Origin: an uncultured Lachnospiraceae bacterium
GTDB lineage: Bacteria > Bacillota > Clostridia > Lachnospirales > Lachnospiraceae
Length of the DNA: 64,000 nucleotides
NCBI GenBank assembly: GCA_947650155.1
Contig: CANSUS010000013.1
Location: 1 to 64,000 of the forward strand
Reading direction: 5' to 3'
In this document: in pieces, positions 52,201 through 62,645 of the stretch
Position numbering within the stretch: the first letter of the stretch is position 1
Layout: the number at the start of each line of letters is the position of its first letter
The notes under the pieces: generated by a model
Database searches by the model: none
Told to the model about the DNA's origin: nothing
What the model saw: the letters and a program-made list of their open reading frames with translations, nothing else
Program-made: the position numbers and the translations under genes

Positions 52201-53478
52201 ATGAAAAAAGAAACGATTTGTATTCAGTCCGGGTGGAAACCTAAAAACGGGGAACCGAGAATTTTGCCGATTTACCAGAGTACTACTTATAAGTATGAGA
52301 CTTCCGAACAAATGGGAAGATTATTTGATTTAGAGGAGTCGGGATATTTTTACACAAGGCTTCAGAATCCTACGAATGATTTTGTGGCGCAGAAGATTTG
52401 CGAACTGGAAGGAGGCGTGGCGGCAATGCTTACGTCTTCAGGCCAGGCGGCAAATTATTATGCTGTTTTTAATATATGTGAATGCGGGGATCATGTTGTC
52501 ATGTCGTCTACTATTTATGGAGGCACGTTTAATCTTTTGACAGTTACGATGAAAAAGATGGGGATTGCATGTACGGTGGTTGACCCGGATCTTCCTGAAG
52601 AAGAACTGCGTAAAGCTTTTCGTCCCAATACCAAATGCGTGATGGCGGAAACTATTGCAAATCCGGCATTGGTGGTATTGGATATTGAAAAATTTGCCCG
52701 TGTGGCGCATGAGCATCAGGTGCCGTTAATCGTGGATAATACGTTTGCTACACCGATTAACTGTAATCCGTTTGAATGGGGTGCGGATATTGTTACTCAT
52801 TCTACTACAAAATATATGGATGGACATGCCATGACGGTAGGCGGGGCAATCGTGGATTCCGGTAATTTTGACTGGTCTTTGTACCCTGACAAATATCCGG
52901 GACTTTGTACACCGGATGACTCCTATCATGGAGTTACCTATACGGAGAAATTTGGTAAGGCGGCTTATATTACAAAGGCAACTTCACAGCTTATGAGAGA
53001 TCTTGGTTCTATTCAGGCGCCGCAGAATGCATTTTTATTAAATGTTGGTCTGGAGACGCTGCCGCTTCGTATGGAAAGACATTGCTTTAATGCACAGAAA
53101 ACAGCCGAATTTTTAGAAAATCATGATCAAGTGGCATGGGTCAATTACCCGGGACTAAAAAGTAATCAATATTATGAACTGGCAAAGAAATATATGCCGA
53201 ATGGCACTTGCGGAGTGATTTCCTTTGGACTGAAAGGCGGGAGAAAGGCAGCGGAAAAAATGATGGATGAGCTGAAACTTGCCGCAATTGTCACTCATGT
53301 TGCGGATGCAAGAACCTGTGTTTTACATCCTGCAAGCCATACCCACAGACAGATGAATGATGAACAGCTAAAAGAAGCAGGAGTGGCTCCAGATCTGATC
53401 CGGCTGTCTGTAGGAATTGAGAATGTAGAAGATATTATCAAAGATTTAGAGCAGGCATTAAGTAAAATAGATTCATAA
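52201..53478 (+). CDS. metY: O-acetylhomoserine sulfhydrylase (Cys/Met metabolism PLP enzyme)
   Basis: Uses sulfide and O-acetylhomoserine to form homocysteine. The 425-residue PLP enzyme shows YQSTTYKYET, YTRLQNPTND, LTSSGQAANYYAVFN, the Asp that contacts the PLP ring in VDNTFATPI, and the Schiff-base Lys in THSTTKYMDGH. NVGLETLPLRMERHC and VLHPASHTHRQMNDEQL follow. Length and the long insertion after the Lys point to the MetY branch over cystathionine synthases. GGAGAG is 4-5 bases before the start. The 26-base gap to yebC leaves no room for an S-box riboswitch. Confidence 0.88.
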   Translation: MKKETICIQSGWKPKNGEPRILPIYQSTTYKYETSEQMGRLFDLEESGYFYTRLQNPTNDFVAQKICELEGGVAAMLTSSGQAANYYAVFNICECGDHVVMSSTIYGGTFNLLTVTMKKMGIACTVVDPDLPEEELRKAFRPNTKCVMAETIANPALVVLDIEKFARVAHEHQVPLIVDNTFATPINCNPFEWGADIVTHSTTKYMDGHAMTVGGAIVDSGNFDWSLYPDKYPGLCTPDDSYHGVTYTEKFGKAAYITKATSQLMRDLGSIQAPQNAFLLNVGLETLPLRMERHCFNAQKTAEFLENHDQVAWVNYPGLKSNQYYELAKKYMPNGTCGVISFGLKGGRKAAEKMMDELKLAAIVTHVADARTCVLHPASHTHRQMNDEQLKEAGVAPDLIRLSVGIENVEDIIKDLEQALSKIDS

Positions 53479-53520
53479 GTTTGCAGCAATAAGAAAATCC
53501 GTAAAAGAAGGATTATAACT

Positions 53521-54852
53521 ATGTATTTAAAAAAAATCTATATTGGATTTCAAAGATGGGGATTCAGACTTGACGGTATCAGCAGGCGGACGAAAATGCT
53601 TTGGGAAATCTTTTTTGCCCTGACTTTATTTCTGGGTTCCGTTTTAGTAAGGATTTATTGGTATCAGCATCATTTTACAGAAGTTTACGGTACGATGGAG
53701 TACTGCGAAATGGCTGTGAAAAAAGGGGGAAATGAGGTTCCCCGTATTCTGCATGGAATTTCTTATCTTTATACGGAAATTCTCACATGGCTGTTTGCTT
53801 TTTTAGGGAATAAGCTGTCGGCGGGGATTATTCTGCAAGTGATTTTACAATCGGCAGGGATTTTATTTGTGTTTTTAGGAGTCAGAAATCTGTTAGGAAG
53901 AATGGAGGCGGTTGTTTCACTGGCATTGCTTTCTTTTTTGCCAGTGATGATAGTATCTGTTTTTACGCTGACGCCGGAAAATTTATATTTTTTTCTTTTT
54001 GCCGGTATGTGGTTTTTGATCTCCTGTTATAAAAAGTGGAACGACAGTGCAGAGAAAAGCATTGTTGGAAAATACAGCAGACTGCTGTTATCAGGCGTGG
54101 GGATCGGCTATATGATCTATTTGGATATAGCCGGAGTTTTATTGCTTATTACGCTGCTTTCTATCCTGTCTGAAAGCAGAGGCAGCGTGAAAGAAAAAAT
54201 AAGCAGTACTGTTTTTTTGTTAATTGTCAGTTTTGCCTGTGTGGGGCTGCTTCTCTGGTTTTGGAGTTTTTATAATAAAACTTCATTGATACAAACGATC
54301 GGCTGCTTTATAGAATTGTATTTTCCATTATCTGTATGGAATTATGAAATAGCAGCGCCGGATATTACGACAGCGGGAAATATTCTGGTGTTTTCGGGGG
54401 TATTGTGGTATCTGTTTGGAGTTTTCGTGAAGAGGAAGAATAAAAGCGGATTTGTTGTGATTTCTTTACTTCTGCTTCTGTTGTCCGTTTTTTTGGGAAT
54501 CCCGTACATAGATTATCAGATTTTAGGAACACTGTACTGGTCTGTTCTGGCAGCAGCGGGAGCAGCTGTGGTTTTGGAAATGGGCAGGCTCATGATGCCG
54601 GCGGAGGAATGGAAGATTCCAACAGAACCGGAGAAACTGGAAGAGATGAAAAAAGAAAGGCTGTCGGGTATTAATATGGAAGATAGGGATATTGAGGAAC
54701 CGGAAAAAAAGAAAATTGTATTGATTGAAAATCCTCTTCCGCTTCCCAAAAAGCATGTTAAAAAGACGATGGACTACCGTTTTGAACCGGAACCGGAATT
54801 GATGAAATTTGATATAGAAATAAAAGAAAATGATGATTTTGATTTACAGTAA
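53521..54852 (+). CDS. Polytopic membrane protein, possible GT-C type glycosyltransferase
   Basis: A 443-residue protein I cannot name. It has about nine or ten membrane helices (first at about 28-45, last near 345) and a 95-residue cytoplasmic-type tail that is acidic and Lys-rich (PEKLEEMKKERLSGINMEDR). After TM1 comes YWYQHHFTEVYGTMEYCEMA, which recalls the first extracytoplasmic loop of GT-C (ArnT/mannosyl-transferase) enzymes, but the usual acidic pair is not clear. It starts 42 bases after metY and ends in a strong terminator. A role in lipid-linked sugar transfer is only a possibility. Confidence 0.65.
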   Translation: MYLKKIYIGFQRWGFRLDGISRRTKMLWEIFFALTLFLGSVLVRIYWYQHHFTEVYGTMEYCEMAVKKGGNEVPRILHGISYLYTEILTWLFAFLGNKLSAGIILQVILQSAGILFVFLGVRNLLGRMEAVVSLALLSFLPVMIVSVFTLTPENLYFFLFAGMWFLISCYKKWNDSAEKSIVGKYSRLLLSGVGIGYMIYLDIAGVLLLITLLSILSESRGSVKEKISSTVFLLIVSFACVGLLLWFWSFYNKTSLIQTIGCFIELYFPLSVWNYEIAAPDITTAGNILVFSGVLWYLFGVFVKRKNKSGFVVISLLLLLLSVFLGIPYIDYQILGTLYWSVLAAAGAAVVLEMGRLMMPAEEWKIPTEPEKLEEMKKERLSGINMEDRDIEEPEKKKIVLIENPLPLPKKHVKKTMDYRFEPEPELMKFDIEIKENDDFDLQ

Positions 54853-54877
54853 TACTTTTAATAATTATGCGCAACCT

Positions 54878-54903
54878 AAAAAGGAACCGAATGGTTCCTT
54901 TTT
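54878..54903 (+). terminator. Terminator between the membrane protein and tepA
   Basis: AAAAGGAACC (54879-54888) pairs perfectly with GGTTCCTTTT (54893-54902) around a 4-base loop GAAT, with T's following. Confidence 0.9.
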
Positions 54904-54954
54904 GTTTTGAAAAGTTTTAAATTTTATACAGATGAGCAGGATTGGAGGTTTATA

Positions 54955-55734
54955 ATGTCAAAATCAAAGAGTGCAGAAAATAAGGAAGAGAAAAACAATA
55001 AACCGGAAGTAAAAAAGCAGGATAAAAATTCAAAAAAAGAAGCGCCTCAAAAAGATCCTCAGGAAAAGCGGGATGAGGAAGCGCATAAAGATAAGCGAAT
55101 AGAAGAAACCGGTCAGATGACACTAGAAGGAAAAGAAGGAAAGAAAGATGTACACCTGATCACGATTATTGGAGAGATTGAAGGACATGATATCCTCGGA
55201 AGCACTTCCAAAGCAACCAAATACGAGCATATTCTGCCACAGCTTGCAGCAATTGAGGACAATGAAGATATAGGCGGGGTACTGATTTTATTAAACACGA
55301 TGGGCGGAGATGTGGAAGCAGGACTTGCCATAGCGGAAATGATTGCTTCTTTGAGCAAGCCGACGGTATCGCTTGTACTTGGCGGAAGTCATTCTATTGG
55401 AGTGCCGATTGCAGTCAGTACCGATTATTCTTTTATTGTACCGACAGGAACGATGGTAATCCATCCGGTAAGAATGAATGGCATGGTGATAGGAGTACCG
55501 CAGACATTTGACTATTTTATGCAGATTCAGAATAGAATTACGGGATTTGTATGTGAACATTGTAATATTGAAAAAGAACGACTGGAAGAACTGATGATGG
55601 AAACTAAAATGCTGACAAAGGACGTGGGCAGCATCCTTGTGGGAAAAGAAACCGTTGACGAAGGTATTATCAATGAAGTAGGAGGGATAAAAGAAGCAAT
55701 GGCACATTTACATGATCTAATGGATGACAACTAA
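54955..55734 (+). CDS. tepA: TepA/ClpP-like protease
   Basis: A 259-residue protein of the ClpP/crotonase fold, the TepA (YmfB) group. The first 65 residues are a charged low-complexity arm (Lys/Glu-rich). The fold begins HLITIIGEIEGHDIL, with GGVLILLNTMGGDVEAGLAIA, the catalytic Ser region LGGSHSIGVPIAVSTD, and HPVRMNGMVIGVPQTFDYF. Bacillus TepA was first linked with protein translocation and acts in the degradation of secretion or sporulation proteins. The pair tepA-spoIIIE is conserved in Firmicutes and occurs here. GGAGG before ATG 54955 sets the start. Confidence 0.9.
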   Translation: MSKSKSAENKEEKNNKPEVKKQDKNSKKEAPQKDPQEKRDEEAHKDKRIEETGQMTLEGKEGKKDVHLITIIGEIEGHDILGSTSKATKYEHILPQLAAIEDNEDIGGVLILLNTMGGDVEAGLAIAEMIASLSKPTVSLVLGGSHSIGVPIAVSTDYSFIVPTGTMVIHPVRMNGMVIGVPQTFDYFMQIQNRITGFVCEHCNIEKERLEELMMETKMLTKDVGSILVGKETVDEGIINEVGGIKEAMAHLHDLMDDN

Positions 55735-55806
55735 AAGTTTTTTTGCTATACTAAATAAGTTAGAGTAAATTTAGATAGTGTAATGAAAAAAGTGAGGTTG
55801 ATTTGT

Positions 55807-58479
55807 ATGGCAGCTGGTACAGGCAGCAGATCAAAAAGCAGCAAAAAAACTTCCTCAGGTACGAAATCGAGGAGTACTAATAGAAAAACAGCAAATACAA
55901 GAAGAAAAACAGCAGAAGAATCAATAGATGGCGCAATTTTATATGATATTATGATGATCGGACTTTTTGCAGTCGCTGTGATATTATTCTTGTGTAACTT
56001 TGGGATTATCGGTCCGGCAGGAAATGCCATCAGCGGCGTCATGTTTGGACTATTCGGAACCTTAGCTTATGTGGCGCCGGTTTTATTATTTGTGGGGATT
56101 GCGTTTGGGACGATTAATCAGGGAAGTCCTGCTGCAAAAAGGAAATTAGCGGCGGGAACGATTTTGTTTTTATTAATTGGAATTATATTTGAACTTGCTT
56201 CAGGAGCTTTAAATAAGGAAAGTACCTATAATCTTGCTGAACTTTACCAGCGATGCGCAAAAGGGCATAATGGCGGAGGCGTATTTTCAGGGAGTATTGC
56301 ATTTGCGCTTTACCATTTTCTGGCAATGGCCGGGACGATACTGGTTGTGATTGTTGCAGGCATTATCTGTCTTGTGCTCGTGACAGAAAAGTCTCTTGTG
56401 GACAGTGTTTTGAACGGAAGCCATAAAGTGATGGAAATGTCACGGGATGATGCGGACCGCAGAAGAGAACGTGCTATGGCAAGACGGGAAGAGATGGACC
56501 GCAGAAGAGAAGAAATAAACCGTAAGAGAGAGCAGAATGCAGAGCGGAAAAGAATCAGGGAAGAAGAAAAAGAAAATGAGAAGATCCTGCGGATGGACAA
56601 AAAAGTCTCTGGCGTAATGCTGGACACTTCACTGAAAGCGGATCATACAGAACTTGGCAGAGATGATATACATGAGATTATATTGGATGATAGGAATAAT
56701 GCGTCAGACAATGGAAATGAAGATGCGTTTGGCGATTCAGATTATGATTCTCTGCCGGATTTTGAAAAAATTCATATTCACACTGCGCATTCTCTGCCGG
56801 TGGAAGAAGTGGAAAACGTTTATTACGAAGACAGTAAAGAAGAGGATGTGGGAGATACAGACAGGGCGGAACAACAGTCGTACTGGAACGAGGATACCTT
56901 TTCTGACACTGCTGAAAATGCCGGCGGACTATTTGAAAATAAAATAGATACTCCTAAAGCAGATCATCCGGTCAATGGACAGCTGCTTTCCGATTTGAAA
57001 GAACCGCCCAAAAAGATACCGAAAAAATATAGTTTTCCGTCTGTTTCACTGTTGAAAAAAGGCGCTGCAAAGGGAGGCGATTCGGAAAAACTTCTGAAAG
57101 AGACCGCTGCCAGATTACAGCAGACCTTAAGTACCTTTGGCGTAAGAGTTACGATCACGGAGATCAGTCAGGGGCCATCTGTTACAAGGTATGAACTTCA
57201 GCCGGAACAGGGAGTAAAAGTCAGTAAAATCGTAGGACTTGCAGATGATATTAAATTGAATCTGGCGGCAACCGATATCAGGATTGAGGCGCCGATTCCG
57301 GGAAAAGCGGCAGTCGGCATTGAGGTGCCCAATAAAGAAAACAGTCCTGTAGCGCTCAGAGATCTTTTAGAATCCAAGGAATTTAAAGAGTTTGATTCCC
57401 GAATAGCTTTCGCGGTAGGAAAAGACATAGCGGGTAAAACCGTAGTCGCGGATATTGCGAAGATGCCGCATATGCTGATTGCAGGAGCAACAGGGTCAGG
57501 GAAATCTGTTTGTATCAATACTCTTATTATGAGCATTTTGTATAAAGCCCATCCTGATGATGTGAAACTCATCATGGTAGATCCCAAAGTTGTGGAATTA
57601 AGCGTATATAATGGGATTCCGCATTTGATGATTCCGGTCGTTACCGATCCCAAGAAGGCGGCGGCAGCCTTGCAGTGGGGCGTTGCGGAAATGACGGAGC
57701 GTTATAAGAAATTTGCAGACTTCAATGTCCGTGATTTAAAGGGCTATAATAAAAAAGTTGAAGGCATGAAAGAAGCGGATGCACCTGCTAAAATGCCGCA
57801 GATTGTCATTATTGTGGACGAGCTTGCAGATCTTATGATGGTGGCGGCGGGAGAAGTAGAGGAAGCGATCTGCCGTCTGGCGCAGCTTGCCCGTGCCGCA
57901 GGCATACATTTGATTATTGCCACACAGAGACCTTCCGTTGACGTCATTACAGGATTGATTAAGGCGAATATGCCAAGCCGTGTGGCCTTTGCGGTTTCCA
58001 GCGGTGTGGATTCCAGAACGATTCTGGATATGAACGGAGCGGAAAAGCTGTTGGGAAAAGGCGACATGCTCTTTTATCCGCAAGGGTATCCCAAGCCCGC
58101 GAGAATACAGGGGGCGTTTGTTTCAGACAAAGAAGTTTCTGACGTAGTGGATTTCTTGAAAAATCAGGCGCTGGGCAATACATATAATGAAGATATAGAA
58201 GAAAAAATCCAGACTTTTGGAAATGCGGTTTCAGGCGCTTCCGGCGGCGGCGCAGGAGAGAGAGACCAGTATTTTGAAGAAGCGGCAAAATTTATTATTG
58301 AGAAAGACAAAGCGTCTATCGGAATGCTGCAAAGAGTATTTAAGATCGGATTTAACCGTGCGGCAAGGATCATGGACCAGCTTTGCGATGCAGGCGTTGT
58401 GGGAGAAGAAGAAGGAACAAAGCCGAGAAAAGTACTTATGAGCATGGAGCAGTTTGAACAATATTTGGAGGAGTATTAG
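55807..58479 (+). CDS. DNA translocase FtsK/SpoIIIE
   Basis: An 890-residue motor that pumps DNA through the division or sporulation septum. A basic start is followed by four membrane helices (about residues 45-200), a charged coiled linker ([18 protein letters not shown] and an acidic part), the alpha/beta motor, and a C-terminal gamma winged helix ([22 protein letters not shown]). The motor has Walker [14 protein letters not shown] near residue 560, [18 protein letters not shown], Walker [16 protein letters not shown] and [23 protein letters not shown] favours ATG 55807 over 55783. Its neighbour tepA supports the SpoIIIE identity, but sequence cannot separate SpoIIIE from a general FtsK. 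Confidence 0.95.
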   Translation: MAAGTGSRSKSSKKTSSGTKSRSTNRKTANTRRKTAEESIDGAILYDIMMIGLFAVAVILFLCNFGIIGPAGNAISGVMFGLFGTLAYVAPVLLFVGIAFGTINQGSPAAKRKLAAGTILFLLIGIIFELASGALNKESTYNLAELYQRCAKGHNGGGVFSGSIAFALYHFLAMAGTILVVIVAGIICLVLVTEKSLVDSVLNGSHKVMEMSRDDADRRRERAMARREEMDRRREEINRKREQNAERKRIREEEKENEKILRMDKKVSGVMLDTSLKADHTELGRDDIHEIILDDRNNASDNGNEDAFGDSDYDSLPDFEKIHIHTAHSLPVEEVENVYYEDSKEEDVGDTDRAEQQSYWNEDTFSDTAENAGGLFENKIDTPKADHPVNGQLLSDLKEPPKKIPKKYSFPSVSLLKKGAAKGGDSEKLLKETAARLQQTLSTFGVRVTITEISQGPSVTRYELQPEQGVKVSKIVGLADDIKLNLAATDIRIEAPIPGKAAVGIEVPNKENSPVALRDLLESKEFKEFDSRIAFAVGKDIAGKTVVADIAKMPHMLIAGATGSGKSVCINTLIMSILYKAHPDDVKLIMVDPKVVELSVYNGIPHLMIPVVTDPKKAAAALQWGVAEMTERYKKFADFNVRDLKGYNKKVEGMKEADAPAKMPQIVIIVDELADLMMVAAGEVEEAICRLAQLARAAGIHLIIATQRPSVDVITGLIKANMPSRVAFAVSSGVDSRTILDMNGAEKLLGKGDMLFYPQGYPKPARIQGAFVSDKEVSDVVDFLKNQALGNTYNEDIEEKIQTFGNAVSGASGGGAGERDQYFEEAAKFIIEKDKASIGMLQRVFKIGFNRAARIMDQLCDAGVVGEEEGTKPRKVLMSMEQFEQYLEEY

Positions 58480-58496
58480 GGAAGGAGCGTTTTAAG

Positions 58497-60167
58497 ATGA
58501 AGACAGATATTCAGATTGCACAGGAGGCTGTTATAGAGCCGATTGTGGAGGTTGCAAAGCAGCTTGGCATGAGGGAAGACGAACTGGAATTATACGGCAG
58601 ATATAAAGCCAAAATTTCGGATACGTATATGGAACGTGTGGAAAAGAACCCGGATGGTAAATTAATACTTGTTACTGCGATCAATCCCACTCCTGCGGGC
58701 GAAGGAAAGACGACAACCAGCGTGGGGCTCGGACAGGCATTTGCAAAGTTAGGAAAAAAGGCTGTTATTGCCTTAAGAGAACCTTCTTTAGGTCCCTGTT
58801 TTGGAATAAAAGGCGGCGCATCGGGCGGAGGGTATGCCCAGGTGGTTCCTATGGAAGATTTAAATCTTCACTTTACCGGAGACTTTCATGCCATTACTTC
58901 AGCCAATAATCTTTTAGCGGCTCTGCTTGACAATCATATCCAGCAGGGAAATGAACTGGAAATCGATACAAGGCAGGTAGTATGGAAAAGATGCCTTGAT
59001 ATGAATGACAGAGTGCTTCGCAATATTGTGATTGGACTTGGAAATAAAATGGACGGTACGGTAAGAGAAGATCATTTTGTGATAACGGTAGCGTCGGAAA
59101 TCATGGCAGTTCTATGTCTTTCAAAAGACATGAAAGATTTAAAGGAAAGATTAGGACGTATGGTTGTCGCATATAATTTTAAAGGAGAACCGGTTACCGC
59201 TTCTGACCTGAAAGCGGTGGGTTCTATGGCGGCGCTGTTAAAAGACGCCATGAAACCGAATCTGATCCAGACGCTTGAGCATACGCCCGCGTTGGTTCAC
59301 GGAGGACCTTTTGCCAACATCGCACATGGGTGTAATTCAATCAGGGCGACGAAGACGGCGTTAAAAATTGCCGATTACGTTATTACAGAAGCAGGGTTTG
59401 GCGCAGATCTTGGCGCAGAGAAGTTTTTTGATATTAAATGCCGTATCGGAGATCTGAAACCGGACGCAGTTGTGCTGGTGGCGACGATAAGGGCATTAAA
59501 ATATAACGGCGGGGTTGCAAAGCCTGATTTAAACGTGGAAAATTTAGAAGCGCTGAAAAAAGGAATTGCAAATTTAGAGAAGCATATAGAAAATCTTCAT
59601 AAATATAGAGTTCCGATTGTCGTAACGCTGAATTCGTTTCTGACGGATACCGAAGCAGAGATTGCATATGTAAAAGCGTTTTGTGAAGAAAGAAGCTGTG
59701 AATTTGCTATTTCTAAGGTATGGGAAAAAGGAGGATCTGGCGGAACGGATCTGGCAGAAAAAGTACTGGAAACGTTGGAAACAAAGAAAAGCGAATTTAA
59801 AGTATTGTATGAAGATTCCCTTTCACTGAAAGAAAAAATAGAAACAGTTGCAAAAGAAATTTATGGTGCAGATCATGTGGTTTATACGGGAGGCGCTTCC
59901 AGACAGTTAAAGCAGTTAGAAGATCTTGGATTTGGAAATCTTCCGGTCTGTATTGCAAAGACGCAGTATTCCCTATCAGATGATCCTGCGCTTCTGGGAA
60001 GACCGGAGCATTTTGAGATTTCCGTAAGAGAAGCGTATGTTTCGGCGGGAGCAGGGTTTGTAGTAGTGCTTACGGGTGCAGTTGTAACAATGCCCGGACT
60101 TTCAAAACAGCCGGCGGCGTATGGGATTGATGTGGATGAGGACGGGAGGATCACAGGGTTATTCTAA
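58497..60167 (+). CDS. fhs: Formate-tetrahydrofolate ligase
   Basis: ATP-dependent formation of 10-formyl-THF, the entry of formate into one-carbon metabolism and the methyl branch of the Wood-Ljungdahl pathway. The 556-residue protein has the P-loop [53 protein letters not shown] and [14 protein letters not shown] segments, [13 protein letters not shown] and [19 protein letters not shown] at the end. GGAAGGAG precedes ATG 58497. folD follows 72 bases later, beyond three short tandem repeats. No other acetogenic genes are in view, so the direction of use is open. Confidence 0.97.
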   Translation: MKTDIQIAQEAVIEPIVEVAKQLGMREDELELYGRYKAKISDTYMERVEKNPDGKLILVTAINPTPAGEGKTTTSVGLGQAFAKLGKKAVIALREPSLGPCFGIKGGASGGGYAQVVPMEDLNLHFTGDFHAITSANNLLAALLDNHIQQGNELEIDTRQVVWKRCLDMNDRVLRNIVIGLGNKMDGTVREDHFVITVASEIMAVLCLSKDMKDLKERLGRMVVAYNFKGEPVTASDLKAVGSMAALLKDAMKPNLIQTLEHTPALVHGGPFANIAHGCNSIRATKTALKIADYVITEAGFGADLGAEKFFDIKCRIGDLKPDAVVLVATIRALKYNGGVAKPDLNVENLEALKKGIANLEKHIENLHKYRVPIVVTLNSFLTDTEAEIAYVKAFCEERSCEFAISKVWEKGGSGGTDLAEKVLETLETKKSEFKVLYEDSLSLKEKIETVAKEIYGADHVVYTGGASRQLKQLEDLGFGNLPVCIAKTQYSLSDDPALLGRPEHFEISVREAYVSAGAGFVVVLTGAVVTMPGLSKQPAAYGIDVDEDGRITGLF

Positions 60168-60209
60168 CCCCGGTTGTTCTAACCCGGGTTATGTTAACCC
60201 CGGCTATCT
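60165..60209. repeat. Three tandem 15-bp repeats starting at the fhs stop codon
   Basis: Units at 60165, 60180 and 60195 each begin TAACCC and share TAACCC[C/G]GG[T/C]T. The first TAA is the fhs stop. Unit lengths are exactly 15. The C/G-rich half could fold weakly, but no terminator is formed. Confidence 0.85.
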
Positions 60210-60239
60210 AAATAACAAAGAAAAAACAGGGAGGCAGTT

Positions 60240-61076
60240 ATGGCACAGCTTATTGATGGAAAAGCAGTTTCAGCGCAGATAAAAGAAGAATTAAAAGAAA
60301 AGACGGCAAAGAAAAAGGAACAGGGAGTGGAGATTTCGCTTGCTGTAATACAGGTAGGGAATGATCCGGCGTCATCGGTCTATGTAAATAATAAGAAAAA
60401 AGCCTGTGAGTATATCGGGATAAATTCCATAGCCTATGAACTGCCGGAAGAAACGACGGAGAAGGAACTGATCGATCTGGTAGAAGAATTAAATGAAAGA
60501 AAGGATGTAAACGGGATTCTTGTACAGCTTCCACTCCCCCCGCACATCGATGAAGATAAGATTATAAAAACGATTTCACCGAAAAAGGATGTGGACGGTT
60601 TTCATCCGCAGAGCGTAGGAGCATTGTGTATTGGACAGCCGGGGTTTGTATCCTGTACGCCGGCTGGAATCATTGAGCTTTTAAAGCGGAACCATATTGA
60701 AATAGAAGGAAAAGAATGTGTGGTTATCGGAAGAAGTAATATTGTGGGCAAGCCGATGGCATTATTGCTGCTTAGAGAAAATGGAACCGTAACGGTAACA
60801 CATTCCAAAACAAAGAATTTAAAAGAGATCTGTAGAAGGGCGGACATTCTTATCGTTGCGATTGGAAAGCCCAGGTTTATAACAGAAGAATATGTAAAAG
60901 AAGGGGCAGTTGTCATCGATGTGGGAATACACAGAAATGAGAATAATAAATTGTGCGGGGATGTGGATTTTGAATCAGTGGAACCGCATTGCAGCGCTAT
61001 AACGCCGGTGCCGGGAGGCGTAGGCCCAATGACCATAGCGATGCTCATGAACAATTGTGTAGAGTCTGTAGATTGA
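60240..61076 (+). CDS. folD: Methylene-THF dehydrogenase / methenyl-THF cyclohydrolase
   Basis: Interconverts 5,10-methylene-, methenyl- and 10-formyl-THF, the steps after Fhs. The 278-residue protein carries the catalytic Tyr/Lys in SSVYVNNKKKACEYIGI, GILVQLPLPPHID, DVDGFHPQSVG, the NAD(P) motif VIGRSNIVGKPMALLLL, and PVPGGVGPMTIAMLM. GGGAGG precedes ATG. The length is family-typical. With fhs it forms a one-carbon unit. Confidence 0.97.
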   Translation: MAQLIDGKAVSAQIKEELKEKTAKKKEQGVEISLAVIQVGNDPASSVYVNNKKKACEYIGINSIAYELPEETTEKELIDLVEELNERKDVNGILVQLPLPPHIDEDKIIKTISPKKDVDGFHPQSVGALCIGQPGFVSCTPAGIIELLKRNHIEIEGKECVVIGRSNIVGKPMALLLLRENGTVTVTHSKTKNLKEICRRADILIVAIGKPRFITEEYVKEGAVVIDVGIHRNENNKLCGDVDFESVEPHCSAITPVPGGVGPMTIAMLMNNCVESVD

Positions 61077-61094
61077 TAGAAAGGTTGATTCCCC

Positions 61095-62537
61095 ATGAAT
61101 TGTCCAAAGTGTGGGTTTGAGATGAAGGAGGATCAGCTGTACTGTGAAAAATGTGGTGCAGAGATTCAGATTGTTCCTGATTTTGAACCGGAAATAGAAA
61201 ACAGCATATCGGAAACGATGAGTACTCTTGTAGAAGAAATCACACAGGAGCCGGATCGTAAAGAAGAAAAAGAAGTGAGAGAAACCCTGCTTTCCAGCAG
61301 AAAATTTTTTATAGGATGTATGCTGTCAATGGCATGTGCGATCATCCTTCTGCTTGTATTCGGATTGATATTATATCAAAATAATTCAAAAGGATATCAG
61401 GTGAGCAGGGCAATGGACTATGCCGACGCCGGAGAATATGAAAGAGCCGTGCAGTGTCTGCAGGCGGCGCAGAATATAGACGGCGAGGACGCCAATATTT
61501 ATTTTCTGATGGCGGATTATTTCTATTTGATGGGAAAAGAAAGCGATGCGATTGTGACGTTAAGAAATATTGCGCTTTCCACGCAGTTTCTCCCTGAGGA
61601 TATTGAAAATGCCTATAGTAAGCTTGTCAGTATTTACAGGAAAAATGAAGATTATCAGGCAATCAATGATTTGTTGTTAGCCTGTACGGATCAGAATATT
61701 ATTTATATGTTTCAAAATTATATGGCTTATCCGCCGGAATTCAGTTACATCGAAGGGACCTATCAGGAGATTGTTCCGTTAAAATTAAGCAGTAATACAT
61801 CAGGAACGATTTATTATACAATGGATGGAAGCGAACCGGATGAAAACAGCACTACTTATACGACACCCATTTTTCTGGAAACGGGAACTTATACGATTAA
61901 CGCTTTTTTTGTGAATGAGTACGGAATCAAAAGCGAGGTTGTGTCCAACACCTATGTAATAGACCTTACTGTTCCGGGAGCGCCCGAAATCAGTACATAC
62001 AGCGGAGAGTATACGGCGCCTGTTATGATTGAAGTGGTAGTTCCGGCGGGCTGCAAGGTGTTTTATACAAGAGATGAAAGCGAACCCACAAGCGACAGCA
62101 CGCAGTACACTGCGCCTATTCCCATGCCGCTTGGAGATTCTGTTTTCAAATTTGTGGCTTACAGTGAAGAAGGGGTTTCAGGAGAGGTTATAACAAGAAC
62201 TTATTCGTTAAAACTGAATGCACAGTATTCTGTAAACGATGCATTAGAGCGGCTGTCAATCGCATTGGTGGATCAGGGATATATTTTGGACAGATACGGA
62301 AATAAAGAGGGGATTCAGGGTAGATACGTATACAAATTTGGGTCAGTAAACCGGATTGTTGACGGACAGGATTACTATTTTATTTATGAATATTATGAAG
62401 ACCTTGCAGAAAACCAATCCAGGACAGGAAGAATATTCGGCGTGAATATTGTGACAGGAGAATGTGGAAATTTGGGGCTGGATGAACAGGGAAATTATTA
62501 TTTTGCGCCATTTGGAAATGAAGAAGAGACACAGTAG
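61095..62537 (+). CDS. Zinc-ribbon, membrane, TPR and chitobiase-C-like repeat protein
   Basis: A 480-residue mosaic protein. A zinc ribbon at residues 3-22 (CPKCGFEM..LYCEKCGAE) is followed by an acidic linker, one membrane segment (about 72-95), TPR-like helices (about 105-200, MDYADAGEYERAVQCLQAAQ), then two chitobiase/hexosaminidase C-terminal type repeats (GTIYYTMDGSEPDENSTTYT at about 235 and CKVFYTRDESEPTSDSTQYT at about 320), and a C-terminal domain of 100 residues. The repeats would be extracytoplasmic and the ribbon cytoplasmic. Function is unknown. A wall or sugar-binding sensor is conceivable. It starts 18 bases after folD. Confidence 0.8.
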   Translation: MNCPKCGFEMKEDQLYCEKCGAEIQIVPDFEPEIENSISETMSTLVEEITQEPDRKEEKEVRETLLSSRKFFIGCMLSMACAIILLLVFGLILYQNNSKGYQVSRAMDYADAGEYERAVQCLQAAQNIDGEDANIYFLMADYFYLMGKESDAIVTLRNIALSTQFLPEDIENAYSKLVSIYRKNEDYQAINDLLLACTDQNIIYMFQNYMAYPPEFSYIEGTYQEIVPLKLSSNTSGTIYYTMDGSEPDENSTTYTTPIFLETGTYTINAFFVNEYGIKSEVVSNTYVIDLTVPGAPEISTYSGEYTAPVMIEVVVPAGCKVFYTRDESEPTSDSTQYTAPIPMPLGDSVFKFVAYSEEGVSGEVITRTYSLKLNAQYSVNDALERLSIALVDQGYILDRYGNKEGIQGRYVYKFGSVNRIVDGQDYYFIYEYYEDLAENQSRTGRIFGVNIVTGECGNLGLDEQGNYYFAPFGNEEETQ

Positions 62538-62567
62538 CGGGAAATCAAAAATGGAAGTAAAATAATA

Positions 62568-62596
62568 TTGCGTTTTTCGACAAAGTAACGTATGAT
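62568..62596 (+). promoter_or_regulatory. Promoter for the flavoprotein pair
   Basis: TTGCGT (62568-62573), a 17-base spacer and TATGAT (62591-62596), 49 bases before the start at 62646. Confidence 0.58.
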
Positions 62597-62645
62597 TATA
62601 TCGATGCTTTTTTAGAGTAAAGTGTGAAAACTATGGAGGAAGGAT

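Noticed and set aside
60168..60239. Tetrahydrofolate riboswitch before folD
   Set aside because: The 72-base gap is filled by three 15-bp repeats and a ribosome-binding site. No paired THF-aptamer elements can be drawn.
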